A DNA stretch of 64,000 nt from Bacillus sp. PK3_68 (lineage in GTDB: Bacteria; Bacillota; Bacilli; Bacillales; Domibacillaceae). Positions 1-11,477 of this stretch are shown here, in pieces (position 1 is the first letter of the stretch; each line of letters begins with the position of its first letter). The translations under genes were made by a program, and so were the position numbers. The stretch spans positions 4,177,001 to 4,241,000 of the forward strand of contig NZ_NQYC01000001.1 of the NCBI RefSeq assembly GCF_003600835.1. The letters run 5' to 3'. Under the pieces are notes generated by a model. The model did no database searches, was not told the origin of the DNA, and saw only the letters and a list, made by a program, of their open reading frames with translations.

Positions 1-1
1 G

Positions 2-637
<636 letters not shown>

Positions 638-740
638 TTGTCAATGTTATCGGCTGATTCTCCTGCAGAGACCTAGCTAAGTTAATAATTTTAGAGCGGT
701 AATTTTGTTGCTATCTAAGTTTGTGCAGCATAAATATTTA

Positions 741-768
741 AAGTCACCTGAATCAGGTGGCTTTTTCT
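741..768 (+). terminator. Rho-independent terminator after proS
   Basis: A GC-rich hairpin (arms CACCTG/CAGGTG extended by flanking pairs) is followed by a T-rich run. It sits between proS and polC. The rest of 638-819 shows no gene. Confidence 0.75.
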
Positions 769-819
769 TTCTGAATTTCTGTTAAAATAGAAGAGAACAA
801 TCAATTGGGAGGCATGCAA

Positions 820-3800
820 ATGAGTGAAGAATCCCAGGGAAGACGACAGCGGTTCCAGCTGCTCTTACAGCAATTGAAATTGACAGAAGATGCAGTCGTC
901 CGCCATTTTGAGGGAGCTGAAATTGCAAAGTTAACAGTAGAAAGACAGACCAAACGTTGGCATTTTTCTTTTGTCACCGAAACTATTATTCCTTGTCAGC
1001 TTCTTGAAACTTTTACAAATGCGCTACATTATGCATTTAAAGAGATTGCGCAGGTTACTTTTTCAATAAAAGCAAAAAATACAGCTGTGACAGAAGAGTT
1101 GATCAGTGAATATTGGTCCTTTTGCGTAAGTCAGCTAGAGGGAATCTCTCCTCCGATGCTTGCGCTGTTAAATAGACGTACACCTACTGTGAAAGGAAAT
1201 AAATTAATCGTTAGTGTTGGCAATGATACAGAAGGCATGACATTAAAAAATAAATATGGCGAATGGATTTGCCGTACTTATCAAAACTATGGCTTTCCAC
1301 CGGTAGCATTTGATATAGCAGTTGCAGAGGCAGAAACAAATGATGAATTCCAACAGTTTTTGGAAGCCAAACAAAAGGAAGATGCCGAGAGAGCTATGCA
1401 GGCAGTAGCTGAAATGCAGAAACGGGAAGAAAATGCAGGAGACGATCAAGAGGTGGCTAGTGGTCCTCTTATGATTGGCTTAACCATCAAAGAAGATGCC
1501 GAGTTTAAAAAGCTGGAGGAAATTCAAGATGAAGAGCGCCGAATAGCGATTGAAGGATATGTTTTTGATGCGGAAACGAAAGAACTTCGAAGTGGCCGTA
1601 CGCTGCTAACATTTAAAATTACTGATTATACCGACTCTATATTAGTAAAAATGTTTTCTCGCGACAAAGAGGACGCAGCTCTTTTCGGCCGTTTGAAAAA
1701 AGGCATGTGGGTAAAGGCAAGAGGGACTGTGCAAAATGATACGTTTGTCCGTGATCTTGTCATGATTGCCAATGATGTCAATGAGATCGCTCCAGTTATG
1801 CGCCAGGATACAGCTCCCGAAGAGGAAAAGCGTGTGGAGCTTCACCTGCATACACCAATGAGTCAAATGGACGCTGTCTCACCAATAGGCGATTTGGTAG
1901 CCCAAGCAGCTAAGTGGGGACACAAGGCTATCGCCGTTACCGATCATGCAGTAGTTCAATCGTTTCCAGACGCCTATAGTGCCGGGAAAAAGCATGGCAT
2001 AAAAGTGCTGTATGGCTTGGAAGCTAATTTGGTAGATGACGGCGTTCCGATTGCTTACAATGACGTTCATCGCTTGCTTGCGGATGAAACCTACGTGGTG
2101 TTCGACGTAGAAACGACAGGGCTTTCAGCTGTTTATGATACGATTATTGAATTGGCCGCAGTGAAAATAAAAGACGGTGAAATTGTGGACCGTTTTGAAT
2201 CATTTGCTAATCCGCACCATCCTCTTTCTGCGACTACAATTAATTTAACGGGCATCACAGATGATCTTGTTCAAAATGCCCCTGAAGTCGAAGAAGTACT
2301 AAAAAAATTCAAAGATTGGGCAGGAGATGCCATTTTCGTTGCCCATAACGCTTCCTTTGACATGGGCTTCTTAGATGCCGGCTACGTTCGGTACAATCTT
2401 GGCAAGTCGTCGAATCCAGTTATCGATACGCTTGAATTGGCGAGATTTTTATACCCGACTTTAAAAAACCACCGGTTGAATACGCTCGCCAAAAAATTCG
2501 ATGTCGAGCTTACCCAGCATCACCGGGCGATCTATGACGCCGAAGCGACGGGTTATTTGTTTTTAAGAATGCTCAAGGATGCGAATGAAAAAGGGATTGT
2601 TTATCATGATGATTTAAACACCCATATGGGGGATGGCGGTGCTTATAAACGAGCTCGCCCTTATCACTGTACAATTTTGGCGCAAAACGATGCTGGTCTG
2701 AAGAATTTATTTAAGCTTGTTTCGATTTCACATATAGATTATTTTTACCGGGTACCGAGAATTCCGAGATCTGTCCTCCAAAAGCATCGGGAAGGACTCA
2801 TTGTCGGCTCGGGCTGTGATAAAGGCGAAGTATTTGAAAGCATGATGCAAAAGGGGATGGAGCAGGCAGAAAAAGCGGCTAAGTTTTATGACTATCTTGA
2901 GGTTCATCCAAAAGAAGTGTATAGCCACCTGCTTGAATTGGAGCTTGTTCGCGATAATAAAGCGCTTGAAGACATTATCAAAAAAATCGTAGAGCTGGGG
3001 GAGAAAATGCAGCTTCCTGTAGTAGCTACAGGGAATGTTCACTATCTAAACCCAACGGACAAGATTCACCGTAAAATCCTGGTTAGTTCTCAAGGAGGGG
3101 CGAATCCGCTTAACCGCCATGAGTTGCCGGATGTCCATTTCCGCACGACGAATGAAATGCTTGATGCCTTCAGTTTCCTTGGAAAAGAGACAGCAGAAAA
3201 AATTGTGATTAAGAACCCTAATGAAATAGCAGAGAACATTGCTGAAATTAAGCCGATCAAGGATGATCTTTATACGCCAAAAATTGAAGGGGCCGATGAA
3301 GAAATTCGCCAGATGAGCTATGACATGGCAAAGCGGATTTATGGAGAAGAACTGCCGGAAATCGTTGAAGCACGATTAGAAAAAGAGTTGAAAAGCATCA
3401 TCGGACACGGATTCGCTGTTATTTACCTTATTTCTCATAAGCTCGTAAAAAAATCACTCGATGACGGCTATCTTGTTGGTTCCCGTGGATCCGTCGGCTC
3501 CTCGTTTGTGGCTACCATGACAGAAATTACAGAAGTGAACCCATTGCCGCCACATTACGTTTGTCCGCAGTGTAAAAGATCGGAGTTTTTTAATGACGGT
3601 TCTGTTGGCTCTGGATTTGATTTGCCTGATAAAAATTGTCCGGACTGCCAGGTCAGATACAAAAAGGATGGGCATGATATTCCGTTTGAAACATTCCTTG
3701 GGTTTAAAGGAGACAAGGTTCCGGATATCGACTTGAACTTCTCCGGAGAATATCAGCCGAGGGCCCACAATTATACGAAGGTACTATTCGGGGAAGAGTA

Positions 3801-5142
3801 TGTATACCGGGCGGGAACGATTGGTACAGTGGCGGATAAAACAGCATTCGGTTATGTGAAAGGTTATGCTTCAGATAATAATCTGCAGCTCCGGAACGCA
3901 GAAGTGGACCGGCTGGCAAAGGGCTGTACTGGGGTTAAACGGACAACGGGTCAGCATCCTGGCGGAATTATCGTTGTACCAGATTATATGGACATTTATG
4001 ACTTTTCGCCGATCCAATATCCGGCGGACAGTGATAAATCAGAATGGCGCACGACACATTTTGACTTCCATTCTATTCATGATAATTTGTTAAAGCTCGA
4101 TATTTTAGGACACGATGATCCAACGGTTATTCGGATGCTGCAAGATTTATCCGGCATCGATCCAAAAACGATCCCGACGGATGATCCCGAAGTGATGAAA
4201 ATATTCAGCGGCACGGAATCGCTCGGTGTAACAGAGGAGCAAATCATGTGTAAAACCGGTACACTTGGCATTCCGGAGTTTGGAACGCGCTTTGTCCGGC
4301 AAATGCTTGAGGACACGAAACCAACAACATTTTCGGAACTCGTCCAAATCTCAGGGCTGTCCCACGGAACAGATGTATGGCTCGGAAACGCCCAAGAGCT
4401 CATCCATAATGGCATTTGTGAACTAAGTGATGTAATTGGCTGTCGGGATGATATTATGGTTTATCTGATTTATCAGGGACTTGATCCTGCTTTCGCTTTT
4501 AAAATTATGGAGTCTGTCCGTAAAGGTAAAGGCTTAACTGATGAGATGGAAGAGGAAATGCGCAACAATAAAGTGCCGGAATGGTATATCGATTCCTGTA
4601 AAAAGATTAAATATATGTTCCCGAAGGCCCATGCTGCAGCTTATGTATTAATGGCTGTACGGATTGCTTATTTTAAAGTTCATTTGCCCCTTCTGTATTA
4701 TGCAGCATACTTTACGGTGCGGGCAGAGGATTTTGATATTGATTCGATGGTCAAGGGATCGGCTGCTATCAAATTACTTATTGAGGAAATTAACGCTAAA
4801 GGATTAGAAGCGTCTCCTAAAGAAAAGAGTTTATTAACGGTATTAGAGCTAGCGCTGGAAATGTGTGAGCGTGGCTTTACCTTCCAAAAAGTAGATTTAT
4901 ACCGCTCAAGTGCGGACCAATTTGTTATTGATGGTGACTCGTTGATTCCGCCATTTAATTCGATTCCGGGGCTTGGCACCAATGCTGCTTACAATATCGT
5001 AAAAGCCCGGGAAGAAGGAGAGTTCCTGTCTAAAGAAGACTTGCAGCAGCGCGGGAAGGTATCTAAAACGATCATCGAGTATTTAGATAACCATGGCTGT
5101 CTTGTCTCTCTGCCTGATCAGAATCAGCTCTCGCTGTTCTAA
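820..5142 (+). CDS. polC: DNA polymerase III PolC-type, replicative polymerase
   Basis: PolC is the main replicative polymerase of low-GC Gram-positives, with built-in 3'-5' proofreading. At 1440 residues it is the usual length. In order it shows an OB/N-terminal region, a split PHP domain starting at [11 protein letters not shown] (about residue 337), an inserted DnaQ-like exonuclease with [11 protein letters not shown] (about 425-590), and the polymerase core with GSRGSVGSS (about 887). A cysteine zinc-binding stretch (CPQC...CPDC, about 915-945), [12 protein letters not shown] and an HHH/OB C-terminus follow. The protein ends in QLSLF, a sliding-clamp binding motif. ATG 820 is chosen because GGGAGG at 807-812 lies seven bases upstream; in-frame TTG 805 and ATG 814 overlap or crowd that site. 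Confidence 0.97.
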   Translation: MSEESQGRRQRFQLLLQQLKLTEDAVVRHFEGAEIAKLTVERQTKRWHFSFVTETIIPCQLLETFTNALHYAFKEIAQVTFSIKAKNTAVTEELISEYWSFCVSQLEGISPPMLALLNRRTPTVKGNKLIVSVGNDTEGMTLKNKYGEWICRTYQNYGFPPVAFDIAVAEAETNDEFQQFLEAKQKEDAERAMQAVAEMQKREENAGDDQEVASGPLMIGLTIKEDAEFKKLEEIQDEERRIAIEGYVFDAETKELRSGRTLLTFKITDYTDSILVKMFSRDKEDAALFGRLKKGMWVKARGTVQNDTFVRDLVMIANDVNEIAPVMRQDTAPEEEKRVELHLHTPMSQMDAVSPIGDLVAQAAKWGHKAIAVTDHAVVQSFPDAYSAGKKHGIKVLYGLEANLVDDGVPIAYNDVHRLLADETYVVFDVETTGLSAVYDTIIELAAVKIKDGEIVDRFESFANPHHPLSATTINLTGITDDLVQNAPEVEEVLKKFKDWAGDAIFVAHNASFDMGFLDAGYVRYNLGKSSNPVIDTLELARFLYPTLKNHRLNTLAKKFDVELTQHHRAIYDAEATGYLFLRMLKDANEKGIVYHDDLNTHMGDGGAYKRARPYHCTILAQNDAGLKNLFKLVSISHIDYFYRVPRIPRSVLQKHREGLIVGSGCDKGEVFESMMQKGMEQAEKAAKFYDYLEVHPKEVYSHLLELELVRDNKALEDIIKKIVELGEKMQLPVVATGNVHYLNPTDKIHRKILVSSQGGANPLNRHELPDVHFRTTNEMLDAFSFLGKETAEKIVIKNPNEIAENIAEIKPIKDDLYTPKIEGADEEIRQMSYDMAKRIYGEELPEIVEARLEKELKSIIGHGFAVIYLISHKLVKKSLDDGYLVGSRGSVGSSFVATMTEITEVNPLPPHYVCPQCKRSEFFNDGSVGSGFDLPDKNCPDCQVRYKKDGHDIPFETFLGFKGDKVPDIDLNFSGEYQPRAHNYTKVLFGEEYVYRAGTIGTVADKTAFGYVKGYASDNNLQLRNAEVDRLAKGCTGVKRTTGQHPGGIIVVPDYMDIYDFSPIQYPADSDKSEWRTTHFDFHSIHDNLLKLDILGHDDPTVIRMLQDLSGIDPKTIPTDDPEVMKIFSGTESLGVTEEQIMCKTGTLGIPEFGTRFVRQMLEDTKPTTFSELVQISGLSHGTDVWLGNAQELIHNGICELSDVIGCRDDIMVYLIYQGLDPAFAFKIMESVRKGKGLTDEMEEEMRNNKVPEWYIDSCKKIKYMFPKAHAAAYVLMAVRIAYFKVHLPLLYYAAYFTVRAEDFDIDSMVKGSAAIKLLIEEINAKGLEASPKEKSLLTVLELALEMCERGFTFQKVDLYRSSADQFVIDGDSLIPPFNSIPGLGTNAAYNIVKAREEGEFLSKEDLQQRGKVSKTIIEYLDNHGCLVSLPDQNQLSLF

Positions 5143-5219
5143 GGCAAATTGCCGACGAGTTGCATAAAATAAAGGGATATGGTATATTTTAATGGAAATA
5201 CTAATTGATAACTCTCTTT

Positions 5220-5252
5220 GAAAGAGTGGGGCATCCCCACTCTTTCGTCTTT
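5220..5252 (+). terminator. Perfect 12-bp hairpin between polC and rimP
   Basis: GAAAGAGTGGGG at 5220-5231 pairs perfectly with CCCCACTCTTTC at 5235-5246 across a three-base loop. The following bases are only moderately T-rich (GTCTTTG), so it may terminate weakly or act as a processing or attenuation hairpin ahead of the rimP operon. Confidence 0.6.
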
Positions 5253-5303
5253 GTAAAGGAGTTTCATTCTTGGTCAGGAATTTTATTCAACCAGGGGGTA
5301 TAT

Positions 5304-5774
5304 ATGAGCAAAGTAGTTGAAACAGTCGAACAGCTAGTAAAACCAATTACTGAAGAGCTGGACCTAGAATTAGTCGATATCGAATATGTAAAGGAAGGGA
5401 AAAGCTGGTTCCTTCGTGTTTACATTGACAAAGAAACAGGAGTAGATATTGAGGAGTGTGGAATGGTCAGTGAGCGGCTGAGTGAAAAGCTGGATGAGAC
5501 AGATCCCATTCCTTATAACTACTTTTTGGAAGTTTCTTCTCCAGGAGCAGAGCGTCCGCTTAAGAAAACTCGTGATTATGAGCGGGCGGTCGGAAAGCGT
5601 GTGCACGTAAAAACCTACGAGCCGATTGATGGAGAAAAAACATTTGAAGGCACTTTGTTATCGTTTGAACAAGAAGAGCTTGTCATCGAGTATTTAATCA
5701 AAACGAGAAAGAAGCAAGTGACTATTCCATTGGAAAAGATTGCGAAAGCCCGGCTGGCTGTTTCATTTTCTTAA
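5304..5774 (+). CDS. rimP: Ribosome maturation factor RimP
   Basis: RimP helps assemble the 30S subunit. The 156-residue protein has the two-part RimP fold. The N-terminal alpha/beta domain contains [14 protein letters not shown] and [18 protein letters not shown]. An SH3-like C-terminal domain begins near the conserved [14 protein letters not shown] stretch. The start ATG 5304 follows AGGGGG at 5293-5298; the longer open frame upstream runs through the hairpin and has no conserved sequence. It is the first gene of the rimP-nusA-rnpM-ylxQ-infB-ylxP-rbfA operon, as in B. subtilis (ylxS). Confidence 0.95.
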   Translation: MSKVVETVEQLVKPITEELDLELVDIEYVKEGKSWFLRVYIDKETGVDIEECGMVSERLSEKLDETDPIPYNYFLEVSSPGAERPLKKTRDYERAVGKRVHVKTYEPIDGEKTFEGTLLSFEQEELVIEYLIKTRKKQVTIPLEKIAKARLAVSFS

Positions 5775-5868
5775 ATGAAAGGAAGACAGCCGAGCTTTCG
5801 GCCTAGCTTGGTTCATCTCATGAAGCAAAGTTGACAGTTTATTATTATGTAAGGGGGCGGAACGTCCG

Positions 5869-6987
5869 ATGAGCACTGAATTATATGATGCTCTTTTATA
5901 TTTGGAGAAAGAAAAAGGGATCGAGCGCAATTTAATTATTGAAGCGATCGAAGCAGCGCTGGTTTCAGCATATAAACGAAACTTTAACCAGGCGCAAAAT
6001 GTCCGTGTTGATTTAAATCTTGAAACAGGAACAATGCGAGTGTTTGCCCGGAAAGAAGTGGTAGATGAAGTATTTGATTCCCGTCTTGAGATTTCCGAAG
6101 CGGAGGCGCGAGAAATCAATCCTTCTTATGAGCTGGGAGACATTGTGGAACTTGAAGTGACACCGAAGGATTTTGGACGGATCGCTGCACAAACAGCTAA
6201 ACAGGTCGTTACCCAGCGTGTGAGAGAAGCAGAAAGAGGCATTATCTATTCAGAATTTATTGACCGTGAAGAAGATATCATGACGGGGATCGTCCAGCGT
6301 CAAGACTCCCGTTTTATCTATGTCAGTCTTGGCAAAATCGAGGCCCTTCTTCCTCTTTCTGAGCAAATGCCAAACGAGAGCTATAAGCCACACGACCGCA
6401 TAAAAGTCTATATCACCAAAGTAGAGCGGACGACGAAAGGACCCCAAATTTTCGTTTCACGGACTCATCCAGGGCTGCTAAAGCGGTTATTTGAGATTGA
6501 AGTACCGGAAATTTTTGATGGCACAGTAGAGATTCGTTCGGTTTCTCGTGAAGCGGGCGACCGTTCTAAAATTTCTGTATATGCAGAAAACCCTGAGGTC
6601 GATCCGGTCGGTGCTTGTGTGGGACCAAAAGGAAGCCGTGTGCAGGCGATTGTTAACGAACTAAAAGGTGAAAAGATTGATATCGTCAAGTGGTCTGAGG
6701 ACCCAGTTGTTTTCGTTGCCAATGCATTAAGCCCATCGAAGGTAATTGATGTACAAGTGGATGAAGAAGCAAAGGCGACAACGGTAATTGTCCCGGATTA
6801 CCAATTATCTCTCGCTATTGGCAAGCGGGGACAAAATGCCCGTCTAGCGGCAAAATTAACAGGTTGGAAGATTGATATTAAGAGTGAGACAGACGCCCGG
6901 GAAGCTGGAATCTATCCGCGTGATCATGCAGCATCTGCTGTTGAAGACGAAGGCGCCTATGACTTTTCCTCCGAAGAAATCGAATAA
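5869..6987 (+). CDS. nusA: Transcription termination/antitermination protein NusA
   Basis: NusA binds RNA polymerase and nascent RNA and controls pausing, termination and antitermination. The 372-residue protein shows the N-terminal polymerase-binding domain ([17 protein letters not shown]). An S1 domain covers about 133-200 ([23 protein letters not shown]), followed by two KH domains with [15 protein letters not shown] and [16 protein letters not shown]. It lacks the acidic repeats of the E. coli protein, as usual in Firmicutes. GGGGGCGG lies just upstream of the ATG. The gene is 94 bases after rimP and nearly touches rnpM. Confidence 0.97.
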   Translation: MSTELYDALLYLEKEKGIERNLIIEAIEAALVSAYKRNFNQAQNVRVDLNLETGTMRVFARKEVVDEVFDSRLEISEAEAREINPSYELGDIVELEVTPKDFGRIAAQTAKQVVTQRVREAERGIIYSEFIDREEDIMTGIVQRQDSRFIYVSLGKIEALLPLSEQMPNESYKPHDRIKVYITKVERTTKGPQIFVSRTHPGLLKRLFEIEVPEIFDGTVEIRSVSREAGDRSKISVYAENPEVDPVGACVGPKGSRVQAIVNELKGEKIDIVKWSEDPVVFVANALSPSKVIDVQVDEEAKATTVIVPDYQLSLAIGKRGQNARLAAKLTGWKIDIKSETDAREAGIYPRDHAASAVEDEGAYDFSSEEIE

Positions 6988-6999
6988 GAGGTGAAGAAA

Positions 7000-7275
7000 A
7001 TGAATCGCCCAAAGAAGGTTCCGTTAAGAAAATGTGTGGCTACAGGTGAAATGAAAGCCAAAAAAGAAATGGTACGTGTAGTTCGTTCAAAAGAGGGAGA
7101 CGTATCGGTCGATTTAACCGGGAAAAAATCCGGTCGCGGTGCGTATGTGTCAAAAACGAAAGAAGCGGTAGAGCTGGCAAAAAATAAAGGCATTCTATCA
7201 AGACAACTGAATGCCGATGTGCCAGACAGTGTGTTTGAAGAACTCCTCTCTTACGTAGAAAAGGAGACGAAATAG
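7000..7275 (+). CDS. rnpM: RNase P modulator RnpM (YlxR family)
   Basis: This small basic protein of 91 residues belongs to the YlxR/DUF448 family; the B. subtilis member binds RNase P RNA and modulates its activity. The hallmark stretch KVPLRKCVATGEM is followed by LVRVVR-like MVRVVRSKEG and GRGAYVSKTKEAVELA. ATG 7000 is preferred over GTG 6991 because AAGAGGTG at 6987-6993 is then a properly spaced ribosome site, and the protein begins MNRPKK as in relatives. It lies between nusA and ylxQ. Confidence 0.92.
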   Translation: MNRPKKVPLRKCVATGEMKAKKEMVRVVRSKEGDVSVDLTGKKSGRGAYVSKTKEAVELAKNKGILSRQLNADVPDSVFEELLSYVEKETK

Positions 7276-7278
7276 CTG

Positions 7279-7596
7279 ATGAATGAACCTCAGTGGGCCA
7301 AACTGCTGGGATTAGCCAATAGAGCACGAAAAATTATCTCAGGCGAAGAGCTGACAGTAAAAGAAATTCAAAAAGGCCGAGCGAAGCTGGTTCTGCTTTC
7401 AGCAGACGCATCACCCAATACGAGAAAAAAAATACAGGACAAAGCAGCCTATTATCAAGTGCCGTTAAGGTGGGTTGATAATCGGCAAGTCCTTGGCCAG
7501 GCCATTGGCAAAGAGGCGAGGGTAGTCGTAGCTGTTGTAGACGTGGGGTTTGCTAAAAAGCTTTCCACTCTCCTCGATGATACTATGCGGGGGTGA
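7279..7596 (+). CDS. ylxQ: L7Ae-family RNA-binding protein YlxQ
   Basis: The 105-residue protein has the L7Ae/L30e/Gadd45 RNA-binding fold, with [19 protein letters not shown] at the N-terminus, followed by [17 protein letters not shown] and [19 protein letters not shown]. Family members are kink-turn binding proteins; the cellular role of YlxQ is not firmly defined. The ATG lies three bases after the rnpM stop, and the ribosome site AAGGAG sits inside rnpM. The stop lies just before the infB start at 7601, so translation is probably coupled. Confidence 0.9.
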   Translation: MNEPQWAKLLGLANRARKIISGEELTVKEIQKGRAKLVLLSADASPNTRKKIQDKAAYYQVPLRWVDNRQVLGQAIGKEARVVVAVVDVGFAKKLSTLLDDTMRG

Positions 7597-7600
7597 ACAT

Positions 7601-9778
7601 ATGAGTAAGCAAAGAGTACATGAATATGCAAAAGAAAAAAACGTGTCAAGTAAAGTAGTCATTGAAAAACTCAAAGAGTTGAATGTAGAAGTCTCTAACC
7701 ATATGACTGTTATTGACGAGGAGGCTATACAAAAATTGGAAAAATCTTTCGAAAACACAAACAAACAAACTAAATCTAATCAATCTAAACCAGGTACGTC
7801 CACTAAGCCAGCTGGCAGTTCCCAGGGAGCAGGACGAGGAGCATCTGCGAGCAAAGGAAAGCCAGGAAGCAAAGGGCCAGGCGGACAGAAAAATTCTCAG
7901 CAAAAAGGATTTAATCAAGGAAAAGGGAACAATAAAAATCAAGGGAGAGGCAAGCAGCAGGGAAACAAGCAGCGTCAGGCAAAACCAGTTGCTGCCCCGC
8001 AGCCGCCGAAAGTAAAAGAACTCCCTGAAAAAATTACATTTGCAGGTTCACTGACGGTAGCAGAACTGGCTAAGAAACTACACCGAGAACCATCTGAAAT
8101 CATCAAAAAGCTGTTTATGTTGGGCGTAATGGCAACTATTAACCAAGAGCTTGACAAAGATGCGATTGAGCTTATAGCAAGCGAGTACGGTGTAGAAGTA
8201 GAAGAAGAAATTTTAATTGATAAAGCAGATCTAGAAATTTACTTTGAAGAAGCGAATGAGGAAAGCGAGAAAACAGAACGTCCGGCTGTTGTTACGATCA
8301 TGGGACACGTAGACCACGGGAAAACAACGCTTCTTGACTCGATTCGCCATACGAAGGTAACCGAAGGAGAAGCTGGCGGAATTACTCAGCATATTGGTGC
8401 TTACCAAATTGAAGTAAATGATAAGAAAATTACTTTCCTCGATACGCCTGGACATGCTGCGTTTACGACAATGCGTGCCCGCGGAGCGAAAATTACCGAT
8501 ATTACCATTCTTGTGGTTGCAGCAGATGATGGTGTGATGCCGCAAACAATTGAAGCGATTAACCACGCGAAAGCGGCTGAAGTGCCGATTATCGTCGCGG
8601 TGAATAAAATTGATAAGCCGACAGCTAATCCGGATCGTGTCATGCAGGAGTTAACGGAGCAAGGGCTTGTTCCAGAAGCATGGGGCGGCGATACAATCTT
8701 TGTTCCACTTTCTGCGAAAACAGGAGAAGGTATTGAACAGCTTCTTGAAATGATTCTGCTCGTGGCGGAAGTGGCGGAACTCGAAGCTACTCCAAATCGC
8801 CGGGCAATCGGTACGGTAATTGAAGCTGAGTTAGATAAGGGGCGTGGCTCTGTCGCCACACTGCTTGTGCAAAACGGCACATTAAACATCGGGGATCCTA
8901 TCGTTGTCGGAAACACATTCGGCCGTGTACGGGCGATGGTAAATGATCTTGGACGCCGCATCAAAACTGCAGGCCCTTCTACGCCGATCGAGATCACTGG
9001 CTTAAGTGACGTTCCGTTAGCCGGAGACCGTTTTGTTGTATTTGAAGACGAAAAAACAGCAAGACAAATTGGGGAAGCACGTGCCCAGGAAGCATTGCAA
9101 GCACAGCGCAGTGAAAAATCACGTGTCAGTCTCGATAATTTGTTTGAACATATGAAACAAGGGGAAATGAAAGACTTAAATATCGTTTTAAAAGCTGACG
9201 TTCAAGGGTCGCTTGAAGCGGTAGCAGCAGCTCTTCAAAAATTAGAAGTGGAAGGCGTAAATGTAAAAATCATTCACACAGGCGTCGGTGCGATCACCGA
9301 ATCTGATATTATCCTTGCTTCCGCATCCAACGCTATTGTCATTGGCTTTAACGTTCGTCCAGACGTGAATGCGAAACGGGCAGCGGAAACAGAGGAAGTG
9401 GATGTTCGTCTACACCGTATTATTTACAAAGTTATCGAAGAGATTGAAGCGGCGATGAAAGGTATGCTTGATCCTGAGTTCCAGGAGAAAATTATTGGCC
9501 AGGCAGAAGTACGCCAAACCTTTAAAGTATCTAAAGTTGGAACAATTGCTGGTTCTTATGTGACAGATGGAAAAATCACCCGCGACAGCGGCGTGCGCTT
9601 AATCCGTGATGGCATTGTTATTTTTGAAGGAGAAGTAGATGCGCTTAAACGCTTTAAAGACGACGCAAAAGAAGTCAGCCAAGGGTATGAGTGCGGTATT
9701 ACGATTAAAAACTTCAACGATGTGAAAGAAGGCGACATTATCGAAGCCTTCATCGAGGAAGAAATTGAACGCAAATGA
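7601..9778 (+). CDS. infB: Translation initiation factor IF-2
   Basis: IF-2 is the GTPase that brings initiator tRNA to the ribosome. The 725-residue protein begins with the IF2N domain ([23 protein letters not shown]). A low-complexity Lys/Gln/Gly-rich linker covers about 60-145, followed by a second IF2N-like domain. The GTP-binding domain has GHVDHGKTT from residue 235, DTPGHAAF and NKID. Beta-barrel domains II and III and the C-terminal tRNA-binding domain follow. ATG 7601 follows GGGGGTG; the longer frame starting at 7550 overlaps ylxQ and is not conserved. Confidence 0.97.
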   Translation: MSKQRVHEYAKEKNVSSKVVIEKLKELNVEVSNHMTVIDEEAIQKLEKSFENTNKQTKSNQSKPGTSTKPAGSSQGAGRGASASKGKPGSKGPGGQKNSQQKGFNQGKGNNKNQGRGKQQGNKQRQAKPVAAPQPPKVKELPEKITFAGSLTVAELAKKLHREPSEIIKKLFMLGVMATINQELDKDAIELIASEYGVEVEEEILIDKADLEIYFEEANEESEKTERPAVVTIMGHVDHGKTTLLDSIRHTKVTEGEAGGITQHIGAYQIEVNDKKITFLDTPGHAAFTTMRARGAKITDITILVVAADDGVMPQTIEAINHAKAAEVPIIVAVNKIDKPTANPDRVMQELTEQGLVPEAWGGDTIFVPLSAKTGEGIEQLLEMILLVAEVAELEATPNRRAIGTVIEAELDKGRGSVATLLVQNGTLNIGDPIVVGNTFGRVRAMVNDLGRRIKTAGPSTPIEITGLSDVPLAGDRFVVFEDEKTARQIGEARAQEALQAQRSEKSRVSLDNLFEHMKQGEMKDLNIVLKADVQGSLEAVAAALQKLEVEGVNVKIIHTGVGAITESDIILASASNAIVIGFNVRPDVNAKRAAETEEVDVRLHRIIYKVIEEIEAAMKGMLDPEFQEKIIGQAEVRQTFKVSKVGTIAGSYVTDGKITRDSGVRLIRDGIVIFEGEVDALKRFKDDAKEVSQGYECGITIKNFNDVKEGDIIEAFIEEEIERK

Positions 9779-10053
9779 TCGGCTATGCTGAGGTAGAATA
9801 TTTGATTTATGACTCGCACTCTTTAAAGGAAAAGCGGGCAGTGCTACAGCGTACAGTTACACGCTTAAAGCAAAAATTAAATGTTTCCGTAGCAGAAATT
9901 GATCATCAAGATGTTTGGCAGCGTACGAAACTAGCTGTTGTCACTGTCGCTTCATCCAAGAAAGCGGCGGAAAGGGAGCTGGCGAATGCCTTGCATTTTC
10001 TTGACTCTTTCCCTGAGTGGGAACGGCTCGCTGTTTCCTATGAATGGCTATAG
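9775..10053 (+). CDS. ylxP: DUF503 family protein YlxP
   Basis: This 92-residue protein belongs to the DUF503/YlxP family, always found between infB and rbfA in Bacillus. Conserved blocks include [36 protein letters not shown] and a C-terminal FPEWERL. The molecular function is not established; its place suggests a role in ribosome or RNA metabolism. The ATG overlaps the infB stop by four bases (ATGA), which indicates translational coupling. Confidence 0.92.
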   Translation: MIGYAEVEYLIYDSHSLKEKRAVLQRTVTRLKQKLNVSVAEIDHQDVWQRTKLAVVTVASSKKAAERELANALHFLDSFPEWERLAVSYEWL

Positions 10054-10066
10054 TGAGGTGAGAAAG

Positions 10067-10420
10067 ATGAGTCTTCGTTCGAATCGTGTCGGTGAACAAA
10101 TGAAAAAAGAGCTGACGGATATATTGAACCGGAAAGTAAAAGATCCGCGCATTGGTTTTATAACTGTCACTGACGTTGAAGTGACTGGCGATCTTCAACA
10201 GGCTACCGTGTATATTACGGTGCTTGGCAATGAAGAAGAGCGTGAGGGTACTTTGAAAGCTTTAACCAAAGCAAAAGGTTTTATCCGTTCGGAAGTGGGA
10301 CAGAGAATTCGCCTGCGTAAAACTCCAGAGCTGCTCTTTGAAATGGATGCATCGATCGAATATGGCAACCGTATCGATACTTTATTAAGAGAAATCAACA
10401 GCCCTTCCACAGATCATTGA
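10067..10420 (+). CDS. rbfA: 30S ribosome-binding factor RbfA
   Basis: RbfA is a 30S assembly and cold-adaptation factor acting on 16S rRNA 5' maturation. The 117-residue protein has the KH-like fold, with [37 protein letters not shown] and the C-terminal [21 protein letters not shown] 10067 has GTGAGGTGAG as ribosome site; the longer in-frame extension back to 9938 lies inside ylxP and is unrelated to RbfA. It is the last gene of the rimP-infB operon and is followed by a long terminator-like hairpin. Confidence 0.94.
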   Translation: MSLRSNRVGEQMKKELTDILNRKVKDPRIGFITVTDVEVTGDLQQATVYITVLGNEEEREGTLKALTKAKGFIRSEVGQRIRLRKTPELLFEMDASIEYGNRIDTLLREINSPSTDH

Positions 10421-10439
10421 TAAACAATAAAGGATCATA

Positions 10440-10522
10440 AGGTTCTGGCCTCTTCAGTGAATGAGATATAGACGCTTTTTCTGAGCTATATTCATTTCTT
10501 CTTAAGGGGCCAGACCTTTTTT
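10440..10522 (+). terminator. Long interrupted hairpin terminator after rbfA
   Basis: The outer arms AGGTTCTGGCC and GGCCAGACCT enclose an inner pair (ATGAGATATAG / CTATATTCAT), giving a hairpin of about 80 bases with an internal loop. A run of seven T follows. It separates the rbfA operon from truB. Confidence 0.7.
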
Positions 10523-10548
10523 TATGCCTGAAAAAGGAGAGAGACCGA

Positions 10549-11457
10549 ATGGATGGAATACTTCCACTTTGGAAGGAAAAAGGAATGACTTCCCATGACT
10601 GTGTGTTTAAAGTGCGTAAAATTTTGAAGATGAAAAAGGTAGGGCACACTGGAACCCTCGATCCTGATGTAGAAGGAGTGCTGCCTATTTGTCTCGGACG
10701 GGCAACAAAGCTTGCTGAGTACATAATGAATTCAGGAAAGATATATGAAGGGGAAGTGACGGTTGGTTTTTCCACAACTACAGAAGATGCTTCTGGAGAA
10801 ATAGTCGAACAACAACCCATACGTTCAAAAATTTCACGAGCCGAAGTCCTCTCGGTGTTGCAATCACTGACTGGGGAAATCACGCAAACACCGCCTATGT
10901 TTTCCGCTGTGAAAGTAAAGGGGAAAAGGCTGTATGAGTATGCTCGTCAAGGAATTGAAGTGGAAAGACCGTCAAGAAAGGTAACCATTCACGAGCTGGA
11001 ATTATTGGACGACAGAGAATGGTATGAGGGAGAGGTCATTCGGTTTTCTTTTCGGGTGGCTTGCAGCAAAGGAACATATATCCGGACGCTGGCTGTTATG
11101 ATTGGCGAACGACTTGGTTATCCAGCGCACATGTCTAAGCTCGTACGGACGGCGTCCGGCGGATTTAATAAACAGCAATGCGTCACATTGGAGGAACTGA
11201 GGAAACTTCAGGAAGAAGACGCCGCTTCCTCCATTCTTCAGCCTCTTGAAAAAGGGGTCAAGCATTTGCCGAAATGGGCAATAAATGATACATTAGCAAA
11301 GAAAGTAATCAACGGCTCTGTGTTGGATACTCCGACAGAATGGCCTGAAAAGGCACAAGAAGCGGCAGTATTTCATGAAGAGAGTCTACTGGCAATTTAT
11401 AAGCTTCACCCGGATAAACCGGGGAAGGTAAAGCCAGTTAAAGTGTTAGCTGACTGA
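10549..11457 (+). CDS. truB: tRNA pseudouridine(55) synthase TruB
   Basis: TruB makes pseudouridine 55 in the T-loop of most tRNAs. The 302-residue protein has the catalytic motif GHTGTLDPDVEGVLP with the expected nucleophile Asp38. It also has YEGEVTVGFSTTTEDASGE, GEITQTPPMFSAVKVKGKRLYEYAR and CSKGTYIRTLA, all standard for the family. A PUA-like tail follows. GGAGAGAGACCG precedes the ATG. The gene comes after the rbfA terminator and lies 20 bases upstream of ribF, with which it is probably cotranscribed. Confidence 0.96.
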   Translation: MDGILPLWKEKGMTSHDCVFKVRKILKMKKVGHTGTLDPDVEGVLPICLGRATKLAEYIMNSGKIYEGEVTVGFSTTTEDASGEIVEQQPIRSKISRAEVLSVLQSLTGEITQTPPMFSAVKVKGKRLYEYARQGIEVERPSRKVTIHELELLDDREWYEGEVIRFSFRVACSKGTYIRTLAVMIGERLGYPAHMSKLVRTASGGFNKQQCVTLEELRKLQEEDAASSILQPLEKGVKHLPKWAINDTLAKKVINGSVLDTPTEWPEKAQEAAVFHEESLLAIYKLHPDKPGKVKPVKVLAD

Positions 11458-11477
11458 CAGGAGGACAGGTGAGAACG

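Noticed and set aside
8401-8997. 198-residue minus-strand frame inside infB
   Set aside because: It is antisense to the IF-2 GTPase domain; its Ser/Thr/Ile-rich composition is typical of shadow frames.
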